From contig CASFDW010000002.1 of the NCBI GenBank assembly GCA_949293595.1, positions 310,001-374,000 on the forward strand: DNA of 64,000 nucleotides. Direction: 5' to 3'. Source of the stretch: an uncultured Spirochaetales bacterium (GTDB lineage Bacteria > Spirochaetota > Spirochaetia > Sphaerochaetales > Sphaerochaetaceae). Position 1 is the first letter of the stretch. Each line of letters opens with the position of its first letter. Positions 27,517-35,166 of the stretch are shown piece by piece. The notes beneath the pieces are model-generated. The model was not told the DNA's origin. It did no database searches and was given only the letters and a program-made list of their open reading frames with translations. The translations under genes and the position numbers were made by a program.

Positions 27517-29319
27517 ATGGGCACAGCAAAATATACAGAGGCGGACGTATTGTCCCTGTCGCCGCTCGAGCATATCAGGCGGCGGCCGGGAATGTACATC
27601 GGACGTTTGGGCAACGGATCCCATATCGACGATGGCATCTACATACTTTTGAAGGAAGTCATAGACAACTCGATAGATGAATTCGTGATGGGCTATGGCA
27701 ACAAGATCATCATCACCGTTTTGGACAACAAGGTCACTGTCCGCGACTACGGCAGGGGCATCCCCCTCGGCTCCGTTGTCGACTGTGTGAGCAAGATCAA
27801 CACCGGTGCCAAATACACCGGGGACGCATTCCAGTATTCGGTAGGGCTGAACGGTGTCGGAACCAAGGCCGTGAATGCGCTGAGCTCCTATTTCCTCGTC
27901 ACCTCCTACCGAGACGGCAAATCGATGACCGCGTCCTTCGAGCGCGGTGTCCTGAAAAGCAAGAAGGAGGCAAGGACGGAGGAGCCGAACGGCACATATT
28001 TCGAGTTTGTCCCGGACAAGGAGATATTCGGGGATTACCAGTTCAACGACGATTACATCAGAAGCAGGCTGAACAACTATGCCTATCTCAATACGGGCCT
28101 GGTCCTTTCCTTCAACAGGGAGATCATAAAAAGCCAGAACGGATTGATGGACCTCCTTGCAAAGGAGCTCGGGGATGTGGCGCTCTATGATGTCATCCAC
28201 TACAAGAGCCAGAGGCTGGAGATCGCATTCACACATACCTCCAGCTACGGGGAGAATTATTTCTCGTATGTGAACGGCCAGCATACGTCTGATGGCGGAA
28301 CACATCTTGCAGCCTTCAAGGAAGGATTTCTGAAAGGTATAAACGAATATTTCAAGAAGAACTGGGCCGCACCCGAGATACGGGACGGCATCGTGGGGGC
28401 CATAGCCATAAAGCTCAAGGACCCGATTTTTGAAAGCCAGACCAAGAACAAGCTCGGCAATACCGATGTAAAGAGCTGGATCGTGCCCGAGGTCAAGGAG
28501 GCCGTCGTCGATGCGCTGATGAAGAACACGAAGACGGCACAGGCGATGCAGGCCAAGATCGTTTCCAACGAGCAGGTCCACAAGGAGGAGCAGACAGTAA
28601 GGAACGGAGCAAGGGAGAAGGCGAAGAAGACAAGCATCAACATACAGAAGCTGAAAGACTGCAAATACCATCTCTCCGACCGTTCGAACGCCCATAGGGA
28701 GGAGGCTGAGAAATCGATGATCTTCCTGACAGAGGGTGACTCCGCCTCCGGAACGATCACGAAGACCAGGAAGCCGGAGTATCAGGCTGTATTCTCCCTC
28801 CGCGGAAAGCTCTACAATGTCGAGGGCCAGAAAAGGAGCATCATCTACAAGCATGACGAGCTTTACAACATAATGGCAGCCCTCGGCATCGAGGAGGACC
28901 TGGAAAACCTCAGATATGCGAAGGTCGTAATCGCAACCGATGCCGACAACGACGGATACCATATCAGGAATCTGATAATGACCTATTTCCTCACTTATTT
29001 CGAGGAGCTTGTGACACAGGGACACCTCTATATACTCGAGACACCGCTTTTCCGGGTGCGGAACAAGCAGAAGGTCATCTACTGTTACAACGAGAAGGAG
29101 AGGGATGAGGCCGTGAGCAAGATGAAAGGGGCCGAGATCACCAGGTTCAAAGGCCTCGGGGAAATAGACCCGAAGGAATTCGGGCAGTTCATCGGCGAGG
29201 ATATAAAACTCATCCCCGTATCCATCTCCTCCATCAAGGAAACCAGGGAGGTCATGGATTTCTGCATGGGTGACAACACACCCAAGAGAAGGGAATACAT
29301 AATGGAGAATCTTATCTGA
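27517..29319 (+). CDS. parE: DNA topoisomerase IV subunit B / GyrB family
   Basis: A 600-residue ATPase subunit of a type IIA topoisomerase. The GHKL ATP site shows EVIDNSIDEFVMG, RDYGRGIPLG and GLNGVGTKAVNALS. The transducer domain has QTKNKLGNTDV. The TOPRIM domain has LTEGDSASGTI and the metal site DADNDGYHI. The length and the GDSASG context fit the ParE/short-GyrB type without the long insertion of enterobacterial GyrB. It is coupled to parC by a TGATG overlap. Topoisomerase IV is the better call than gyrase, because the partner lacks a clear GyrA box, but a gyrase role cannot be excluded. Confidence 0.88.
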   Translation: MGTAKYTEADVLSLSPLEHIRRRPGMYIGRLGNGSHIDDGIYILLKEVIDNSIDEFVMGYGNKIIITVLDNKVTVRDYGRGIPLGSVVDCVSKINTGAKYTGDAFQYSVGLNGVGTKAVNALSSYFLVTSYRDGKSMTASFERGVLKSKKEARTEEPNGTYFEFVPDKEIFGDYQFNDDYIRSRLNNYAYLNTGLVLSFNREIIKSQNGLMDLLAKELGDVALYDVIHYKSQRLEIAFTHTSSYGENYFSYVNGQHTSDGGTHLAAFKEGFLKGINEYFKKNWAAPEIRDGIVGAIAIKLKDPIFESQTKNKLGNTDVKSWIVPEVKEAVVDALMKNTKTAQAMQAKIVSNEQVHKEEQTVRNGAREKAKKTSINIQKLKDCKYHLSDRSNAHREEAEKSMIFLTEGDSASGTITKTRKPEYQAVFSLRGKLYNVEGQKRSIIYKHDELYNIMAALGIEEDLENLRYAKVVIATDADNDGYHIRNLIMTYFLTYFEELVTQGHLYILETPLFRVRNKQKVIYCYNEKERDEAVSKMKGAEITRFKGLGEIDPKEFGQFIGEDIKLIPVSISSIKETREVMDFCMGDNTPKRREYIMENLI

Positions 29320-31313
29320 TGGCACATGCGGACGAACTGTATAAGATAAATTTTTTGGAATATGCGAGCTATGTTATCAGGGAGAGGGCGATTCCTGATA
29401 TCGAGGATGGTCTGAAGCCTGTCCAGAGAAGGATACTCCATACCCTTTTCGAGATGGATGACGGCCGGTTCATGAAGGTCGCCAACGTCGTGGGTGCGAC
29501 GATGAAGTATCATCCGCATGGCGATAGCTCCATATACGAGGCGCTCGTCAATCTCGCAAACTGCGACCTGTTCATCGACCGTCAGGGCAACTACGGCAAC
29601 TTCCTTACTGGCGATGGTGCGGCCGCGGCCAGATATATCGAATGCCGTCTTCTTCCGTTTGCCCGCAAGGTGCTCTATTCTCCGGAGATAACCGAATACA
29701 TAGACTCGTACGACGGAAGGAACAAGGAGACCGTGGTTTTTCCGGCAAAAATCCCCGTCGTCGTGGTCCAGGGCACGCAGGGCATCGCCGTCGGCATGTC
29801 CACACAGATCCTCCCGCATAATCTCGTCGAGGTCCTCGAGGCCCAGAAAGCGGCCCTGCGGGGTGAGGATTTCGAGATTTATCCCGATTTCCCCGGCGGA
29901 GGAATACTGGATGTATCGGATTATGCGGATGGCACAGGAAAGGTCGTGATAAGGGCGAAGCTCAACGCCAGCGATCCGAAGAAGCTCATCATAGAGGAAC
30001 TTCCCTATGGTGTCACATCCGAACGGATGATCGCAAGCATCGAGGAGGCCAACAAGAACGGGCAGCTCAAGATAGACAAGATCGAGGATTATACTGCGGA
30101 AAAGGCCTGCATTGAGATCAAGTGGCAGAGGAACACCTATTCAAAAGACATGGTCGACGTGCTTTATGCAACCACCGACTGCCAGGTGAAGATAAGCCTC
30201 AATCCGCTTGTGATAAAGGATGGCCTGCCTCATGTCGTTCCGATCTCCGACCAGATAAGATACCATGCCGACCATCTCGTGAAGGTCCTCACCGCCGAGC
30301 TGAACATCGAGCGGGGGCATCTCGAGGACAAGCTGAGGATGCGTACCCTCGAACGTATTTTCATTGAGGAACGCGTATACAAGAAAATAGAGAACAAGAC
30401 GACGCAGGAAGCCGTCGAAAAGGCCGTGATAGCCGGGATGCAGCCGTTCATGCACGAAGTAGGGGATGTCCCGCTCGATGCAGAGGACATCGAGAGGCTG
30501 CTTAAGATTCCCATCCGCAGGATCTCCCTTTTCGATATCGACAAGAACCGCGAGGAGATCAACGAGATCAACGCACGCATAAGCGCAGTCGACGACCATC
30601 TTGCACATATCGTCGATTATGCCGTCTCTTATGTGGACGAACTGCTCGACATGGTCGACAAGGAAGCCCATGAAAGGAAGACCACCGTCTCGTCTTTCGA
30701 ATCCCTGTCTGCAAAGCAGGTCGCTGTCAGGAACATGGACCTCAGATACGACAAGGAGACCGGATACATGGGAACGAATCTCAAGACTGGAGAGGTCCTG
30801 ATGAAGGTCAGTCCTTTCGACAAGGTGTTCTATATGAAGAACAACGGTGAGTACAGGGTGGCCAACGTATGTGACAGGGAGTTCATCGGAACGGACGGGC
30901 TTGCCTATTTCAATTATGGAGAGAAGGACATCATAGCAAAGGAGGTCTTCACCATAATCTATACGGAGAAGTCGAAGCTCGATCAGAAGAAGATCTGTTA
31001 TATCAAGAGGTTCCAGATTCCGTCGTTCACGACAGGAAAGCTTTATTCGGTGCTCAAGAACCCGAATGCCAAGATAAAGAAGTTCTCCCTGTATCCGTCT
31101 GCTGTCATATTCCTGCAGTACAAGAAGGGCAAGGGGTATAAGATGCTCGAGGAGAAGATGCGCTTTGCGGATTTCCGCGTGCAGAAGAGTCCTACCGGAG
31201 GCGGTGTGCGCCTGACGGCCAAGGAGATCGAGAAGATAGCGATCAGGCAGACAAAGGATACTTCCACCACGGAGGAGGCCTCCCCCGATCTTTTCGAGGA
31301 GGAAGAGGATTGA
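29319..31313 (+). CDS. parC: DNA topoisomerase IV subunit A / GyrA family
   Basis: A 664-residue cleavage-religation subunit. The active-site Tyr lies in AAAARYIECRL, and the quinolone-determining region reads KYHPHGDSSIYEALVNL, with Ser in place of the usual pair S-A. The winged-helix and tower domains follow, with a coiled coil near 400-480. The C-terminal region (about 500-640) is a short beta-pinwheel-like stretch, and the tail is acidic (LFEEEED). The length is short for GyrA, which supports ParC. It is translationally coupled to parE and to the pseudouridine synthase gene downstream. Confidence 0.88.
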   Translation: MAHADELYKINFLEYASYVIRERAIPDIEDGLKPVQRRILHTLFEMDDGRFMKVANVVGATMKYHPHGDSSIYEALVNLANCDLFIDRQGNYGNFLTGDGAAAARYIECRLLPFARKVLYSPEITEYIDSYDGRNKETVVFPAKIPVVVVQGTQGIAVGMSTQILPHNLVEVLEAQKAALRGEDFEIYPDFPGGGILDVSDYADGTGKVVIRAKLNASDPKKLIIEELPYGVTSERMIASIEEANKNGQLKIDKIEDYTAEKACIEIKWQRNTYSKDMVDVLYATTDCQVKISLNPLVIKDGLPHVVPISDQIRYHADHLVKVLTAELNIERGHLEDKLRMRTLERIFIEERVYKKIENKTTQEAVEKAVIAGMQPFMHEVGDVPLDAEDIERLLKIPIRRISLFDIDKNREEINEINARISAVDDHLAHIVDYAVSYVDELLDMVDKEAHERKTTVSSFESLSAKQVAVRNMDLRYDKETGYMGTNLKTGEVLMKVSPFDKVFYMKNNGEYRVANVCDREFIGTDGLAYFNYGEKDIIAKEVFTIIYTEKSKLDQKKICYIKRFQIPSFTTGKLYSVLKNPNAKIKKFSLYPSAVIFLQYKKGKGYKMLEEKMRFADFRVQKSPTGGGVRLTAKEIEKIAIRQTKDTSTTEEASPDLFEEEED

Positions 31314-31999
31314 TGATGCTCTCCAAGGAAAGGATCCTTTATGAGGACAATCATCTGATTGTCATCAACAAGAGGGTGGGCGAGCTCTGCCAGGGGGATG
31401 AGACCGGAGACAGGACGCTGCAGGATGATGTCAAGGAGTATCTTAAGGTGACGTACGGGAAACCGGGGAACGTTTTCCTGGGGTCCCCGCACCGTCTTGA
31501 CCGACCCACCTCCGGAATCGTCGTCTACACAAAGACGGAGAAAGCACTGAAGCGCATGAACGAGGCTTTCAGGACCGAGGACGGCGTGCAAAAGACCTAT
31601 TGGGCCATTGTCGACGGGCATCCGGATCCCGAGGAAGGGACGCTGGTGCATTACATACTCCGCAACAGCAGCCAGAACAAAAGCTATGCATACAAGGATG
31701 AGAGGAAGGGTGCCAAATCCGCATGTCTCGATTACCGGCTTATAGGAAAGAGCGATAGGTACTATCTTCTTGAAATCGACCTCCATACCGGACGTCACCA
31801 CCAGATACGGAGCCAGCTGGCCGCAATCGGCCTTCACATAAAGGGTGATCTGAAATACGGAGCGGAGAGAAGCAATCCCGACGGCGGGATATGTCTGCAT
31901 TCCCGTAAGGTGGTTTTTCTCCATCCTGTCAGGAAGGAGTTGCTGGAGATTGTCGCTCCTGTGCCCGCGGATCCTTTGTGGCAATATTTTTCCCATTGA
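31313..31999 (+). CDS. RluA-family RNA pseudouridine synthase
   Basis: A 228-residue synthase converting uridine to pseudouridine in rRNA or tRNA. The catalytic Asp is in SPHRLDRPTSGIVVYTK. Further family blocks are KTYWAIVDG, EIDLHTGRHHQIRSQLA and GDLKYGA. There is no S4 domain, so it is the short RluA/TruC-like form; the target nucleotide is unknown. The ATG at 31313 overlaps the parC stop (TGATG), with a second ATG directly after. It is the last gene of the parE operon. Confidence 0.9.
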   Translation: MMLSKERILYEDNHLIVINKRVGELCQGDETGDRTLQDDVKEYLKVTYGKPGNVFLGSPHRLDRPTSGIVVYTKTEKALKRMNEAFRTEDGVQKTYWAIVDGHPDPEEGTLVHYILRNSSQNKSYAYKDERKGAKSACLDYRLIGKSDRYYLLEIDLHTGRHHQIRSQLAAIGLHIKGDLKYGAERSNPDGGICLHSRKVVFLHPVRKELLEIVAPVPADPLWQYFSH

Positions 32000-32063
32000 A
32001 AAACATTCTTTCTTTTCATATGCGCACGTAGTTGTTATAATTTTCCTAACGGAGGTGAGGGTT

Positions 32064-32405
32064 ATGAAGATGATAATCGCGATCATAGGACAGCTTGACG
32101 AGGATAACACCGTCCACAGCCTGAACGAAGAGGGTTATTATGTTACCAAACTCGCCACAATGGGTGGATTTCTGAGAAAGACCAATTCGACTATCCTCAT
32201 CGGATGCGAGGATGAAAAGGTCAATCATGCGCTCGAGATCATAAGGAAGCAGGCGGGCAAGAGGACCGAGAATGTCCCGTACATGCCGCCTTCGGCTGTT
32301 GAGAGCGGTACCCATGTGACAGGAATTCCGTTTGTTTCCGTTCCTTCGGAGGTAGGAGGCTGCACGGTTTTTGTCGTTGACGTGGCACAGTTCAACAAAT
32401 TCTGA
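32064..32405 (+). CDS. PII-like cyclic-di-AMP receptor (DarA/PstA family)
   Basis: A 113-residue PII-like protein. The opening MKMIIAIIGQLDEDNTVHSL and the glycine/threonine segment LATMGGFLRKTNSTILIG are the family's nucleotide-binding features; FVSVPSEVGGCTVFVVDV forms the C-terminal strand. Related proteins bind cyclic-di-AMP and relay it to an unknown partner in the cytoplasm. The strong site CGGAGGTGAGG precedes the ATG and a TATAAT-like box lies near 32035-32040. It has its own terminator and stands between the parE operon and the S41 lipoprotein. Its presence implies that the cell makes cyclic-di-AMP. Confidence 0.88.
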   Translation: MKMIIAIIGQLDEDNTVHSLNEEGYYVTKLATMGGFLRKTNSTILIGCEDEKVNHALEIIRKQAGKRTENVPYMPPSAVESGTHVTGIPFVSVPSEVGGCTVFVVDVAQFNKF

Positions 32406-32420
32406 GATATGTCATACGGA

Positions 32421-32451
32421 ACCATCATGGAGGAGTTCATGATGGTTTTTT
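32421..32451 (+). terminator. Terminator of the c-di-AMP receptor gene
   Basis: A 9-bp perfect stem ACCATCATG/CATGATGGT, loop GAGGAGTT, then TTTTTT. Confidence 0.88.
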
Positions 32452-32509
32452 GTTTTGTTTCCACTGGCTGCCTTCCTGTCCGTTGCAGACATGATGCCAC
32501 CTTGTGCCA

Positions 32510-33730
32510 TCATTGAACCAGACCGAGAGCTTTCAAATCCGTGTCGATTCCGTTTGCATAGTCATGAGTGTTCCTTTTAACCGGGATATCCGGAAGGAGC
32601 GGTCCTTCTGCCGAACCTTGGAAAAACTTTGTCGAGTATTGGAACATGACTCCTGTTTCAGGAAGGGTTCCGATTCCGATTTCCCCGTAATGTGTCGAGC
32701 TTCCTCCCGTGGGTCTGCCGACAAACGTCGCATCCAGTTCCCTTTTCAGTTCTTCCGCATTCATGACCGCGGAGGAGAATGTGTCCTCTCCGATGAGTAC
32801 GTAGATTTTAATCTCCTTCCTGGTTTCAAGTTCTTTCAGTCCTTTGACAAGGGGTTTTATTATTTCGCTGTTTCCTCCGCCGTTATATCTTAAATCGATC
32901 ACGAGGGTTTTGTATGGACCGGCGGAAAGCATGGAAACAACTTGTTCTGCAAAGTATTGGAAAGGAAAACCTTCCATCTCCATGCATGCGTGGTAGTTGA
33001 CAAGCAGTGCGGACGGGTCGTCCAGAAGCATGGCGCTGTAGGCGGAGTTTGGGTTCAGTGTTGGTGGAACCGCTTTCTGCATGTACTCATATTTCATTCC
33101 CGAGGCCTGGCTGTAAGGCAGGGAACGCACTTCTGTCTCCTTCCCGTCTTCGGTCATGACCGTTATCGTTTTTCCTTCTGCAATCCCCAGGTTGATATAG
33201 AATTGGAGTATCCTGAGATGGTTGTCACAAAGGCTCTTTGCAAGATATACGTCGTTGTCGTTCGGTATTGTGTCACGTGCCATATCCATTATCCGGGCAA
33301 ATGAACATCCGTTTATGGAAACAACTTTTTCCCCTAAAAGATTTTCATATCCGTCTGCGGCCATGATCACATAAAGATCCTCTCCGAACAGGTCGAATCC
33401 TACGGGCAGTATGTCGATGGCGGAGAGGATCGATGCATCCATGCCAACCAGGGTGTGGCTGTCATGTGCGATGGCTGCTATGCTTGCAAGGGAGTAGTAA
33501 AAGGTTCCCGGATCCTCCTCTTTTCTTTCAAGGTTTTCCATCAATATGCCTTCCGCTTCTTCATTGTTGAGGTGGTTCAGGAAGTCCGGATGGTTATTCT
33601 CGAGAAAGGAGTACAGGTATGCGACATCCTTTTTGTACGGGGTGTCAGGATATATCCGGTCATTTTCCTTGACCGTGGTGCATGATGTCATGACGAGCAG
33701 GACAATCAGAGGCAGAAGAAACTTTTTCAT
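32510..33730 (-). CDS. S41 family peptidase-like lipoprotein
   Basis: A 406-residue protein with a lipoprotein signal (KKFLLPLIVLLVMTSC, acylated Cys about 17). The C-terminal half resembles the tail-specific/tricorn-type S41 core: TLVIDLRYNGGGNSEIIKPL, then a nucleophile-type Ser in IGEDTFSSAVMNAEEL and FVGRPTGGSSTHYGE. A central IMAADGYENLLGEKVVSING resembles a PDZ-like segment. It is probably anchored on the outer face of the inner membrane or under the outer membrane. The target is unknown. The ATG at 33730 fits a leaderless promoter. Confidence 0.82.
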   Translation of the reverse strand: MKKFLLPLIVLLVMTSCTTVKENDRIYPDTPYKKDVAYLYSFLENNHPDFLNHLNNEEAEGILMENLERKEEDPGTFYYSLASIAAIAHDSHTLVGMDASILSAIDILPVGFDLFGEDLYVIMAADGYENLLGEKVVSINGCSFARIMDMARDTIPNDNDVYLAKSLCDNHLRILQFYINLGIAEGKTITVMTEDGKETEVRSLPYSQASGMKYEYMQKAVPPTLNPNSAYSAMLLDDPSALLVNYHACMEMEGFPFQYFAEQVVSMLSAGPYKTLVIDLRYNGGGNSEIIKPLVKGLKELETRKEIKIYVLIGEDTFSSAVMNAEELKRELDATFVGRPTGGSSTHYGEIGIGTLPETGVMFQYSTKFFQGSAEGPLLPDIPVKRNTHDYANGIDTDLKALGLVQ

Positions 33731-33766
33731 ATCAGAATCATAGCATATGGGATAGCGGGATATCAA
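33731..33766 (-). promoter_or_regulatory. Leaderless promoter of the S41 lipoprotein gene
   Basis: On the minus strand TTGATA (33761-33766), 18-nt spacer, TATGAT (33737-33742), then 6 nt to the ATG at 33730. Confidence 0.6.
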
Positions 33767-33964
33767 AGGCGTGATTCTTAGGTGGCTTCATCTTCCTAAA
33801 AATTCATTGGGAGGACCCGGGAAATGTGAGGTGATGGATATGACCGTGAGGATTCCGTTTTAGCTTTTCCAATCCCGGAAGCTCTCTCATGCAATACGGT
33901 TTTATTTGTCTTCATTGATTAAGGCCGTGGTAGCGATGTGAATCTGTCCGGGCTTGCAAGGACA

Positions 33965-33983
33965 AGGCCTCCCGGGGAGGCCT
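33965..33983 (-). terminator. Stem-loop after the alcohol dehydrogenase gene
   Basis: An 8-bp stem AGGCCTCC/GGAGGCCT with a 3-nt loop lies just past the stop codon. The U-tract is poor on both strands (TTGTCC on the minus strand), so termination may be inefficient. Confidence 0.5.
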
Positions 33984-33990
33984 GTTTGTT

Positions 33991-35166
33991 TCATTTCGCC
34001 AGCTCGTAGATAGCTCTCATGTCCTCCCTTTGCAGAACCTTGAATGCTCCGAGCGTACGTTTCCCGTAGAAGGTGGCTTTGTCGAGCAGCTCTTCCATCT
34101 GTGCGTCTGAAAGGATGATGTCCGCCTCGGCAAGGCTTGTGGGCATGTCGAGCTCCTTGAAGAACGATATGAATTCCATTATCGTCTTTTCTGCTCCCTT
34201 TTCTCCGCTTTCCCTGATGCCGAACACCAGGCGTCCAAGCTTTGCAAACCTCTCCGGATCTGTCTTATAGACGTATTTCGACCAAGCCGGGAAGATTATG
34301 GCAAGACCTGCTCCGTGGGCGATGTCGAACATTCCTGAGAGCTCGTGTTCCAGCTGGTGGCAGGCCCAGTCTCCCCTCTGGTCGTTGCCAAGAGCCATAA
34401 GCCCGTTGTGGGAGAGGGATGAGGCCCACATGAGGCTTGCATGAGCCTCGTAGTCCTGTTTGTCCCTGAGACAGGCCGGACCCTTTTCCTTTACATTCCT
34501 TATCAGCGCTGCGGCAAGCTCGTCCGTGATGTCTATTCCTTTGCCAGCATGGAACCAGCGTTCTATCGTGTGCATCATTATGTCGACTGTTCCGACTTCT
34601 ATCTGATAATCGGGGAGGGTATAGGTGAGGCATGGGTTGAGAAGGGCGAATGCAGGTCGGCAGACATTGCTGTTGCAACCTCTTTTCAGCCAACCCTGCT
34701 CATCGTTTGTAATGACCGAGCTGTCGCTCATCTCGCTGCCTGTTGCGCTCAATGTGAGGACCACTCCGACCTTGATTGTTCCTTCGGGTGTTCTCCTGCC
34801 GCAGTAGAAGTCCCAGACGTCGCCCTCATGATAAAGTCCGTATCCGATTGCTTTTGCGCTGTCTATGACCGATCCGCCTCCTACTGCGAGGATGTGGTCG
34901 ACTTTTTCCTTCCTTCCGAGTTCTATGGCCTTTCTGATCAGCGACAGCCTGGGATTGGGTTTGACACCTCCCAGCTCGACATATGCGATCGACGCATCGT
35001 CCAGCTGTTTTCTTATCCTTGACAGCAGACCTGATTTTTCAGCGCTTGCTCCGCCATAGTGGATCAGGACCTTTGTGGCGCCGTCCGCGGCAAGCTCCTC
35101 GGCGGTCTTCATCTCCGCGTCTTGTCCGAATGTGACCCTTGTGGGCGTGTAGTACCGGCTTGTCAT
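33991..35166 (-). CDS. Iron-containing alcohol dehydrogenase (butanol dehydrogenase-like)
   Basis: A 391-residue NAD(P)H-dependent, metal-dependent dehydrogenase of the YqhD/BdhA branch. The nucleotide loop is ILAVGGGSVIDSAKAIGYG, and the following LSATGSEMSDSSVITN is typical. Metal ligands are the Asp near VEVGTVDIMMHTIERW (residue about 190) and the His residues in CHQLEHELSGMFDIAHGAGLA. It probably reduces aldehydes during fermentation. Translation begins within the last four bases of the two-receiver gene (ATGA overlap) after AAGGAGG, so it is the second gene of that operon. Confidence 0.92.
   Translation of the reverse strand: MTSRYYTPTRVTFGQDAEMKTAEELAADGATKVLIHYGGASAEKSGLLSRIRKQLDDASIAYVELGGVKPNPRLSLIRKAIELGRKEKVDHILAVGGGSVIDSAKAIGYGLYHEGDVWDFYCGRRTPEGTIKVGVVLTLSATGSEMSDSSVITNDEQGWLKRGCNSNVCRPAFALLNPCLTYTLPDYQIEVGTVDIMMHTIERWFHAGKGIDITDELAAALIRNVKEKGPACLRDKQDYEAHASLMWASSLSHNGLMALGNDQRGDWACHQLEHELSGMFDIAHGAGLAIIFPAWSKYVYKTDPERFAKLGRLVFGIRESGEKGAEKTIMEFISFFKELDMPTSLAEADIILSDAQMEELLDKATFYGKRTLGAFKVLQREDMRAIYELAK

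Noticed and set aside
27373-29325. Extension of the GNAT-membrane frame by about 650 codons
   Set aside because: The extra part is antisense to parE; the GNAT domain starts at 27372, where a promoter and start fit.
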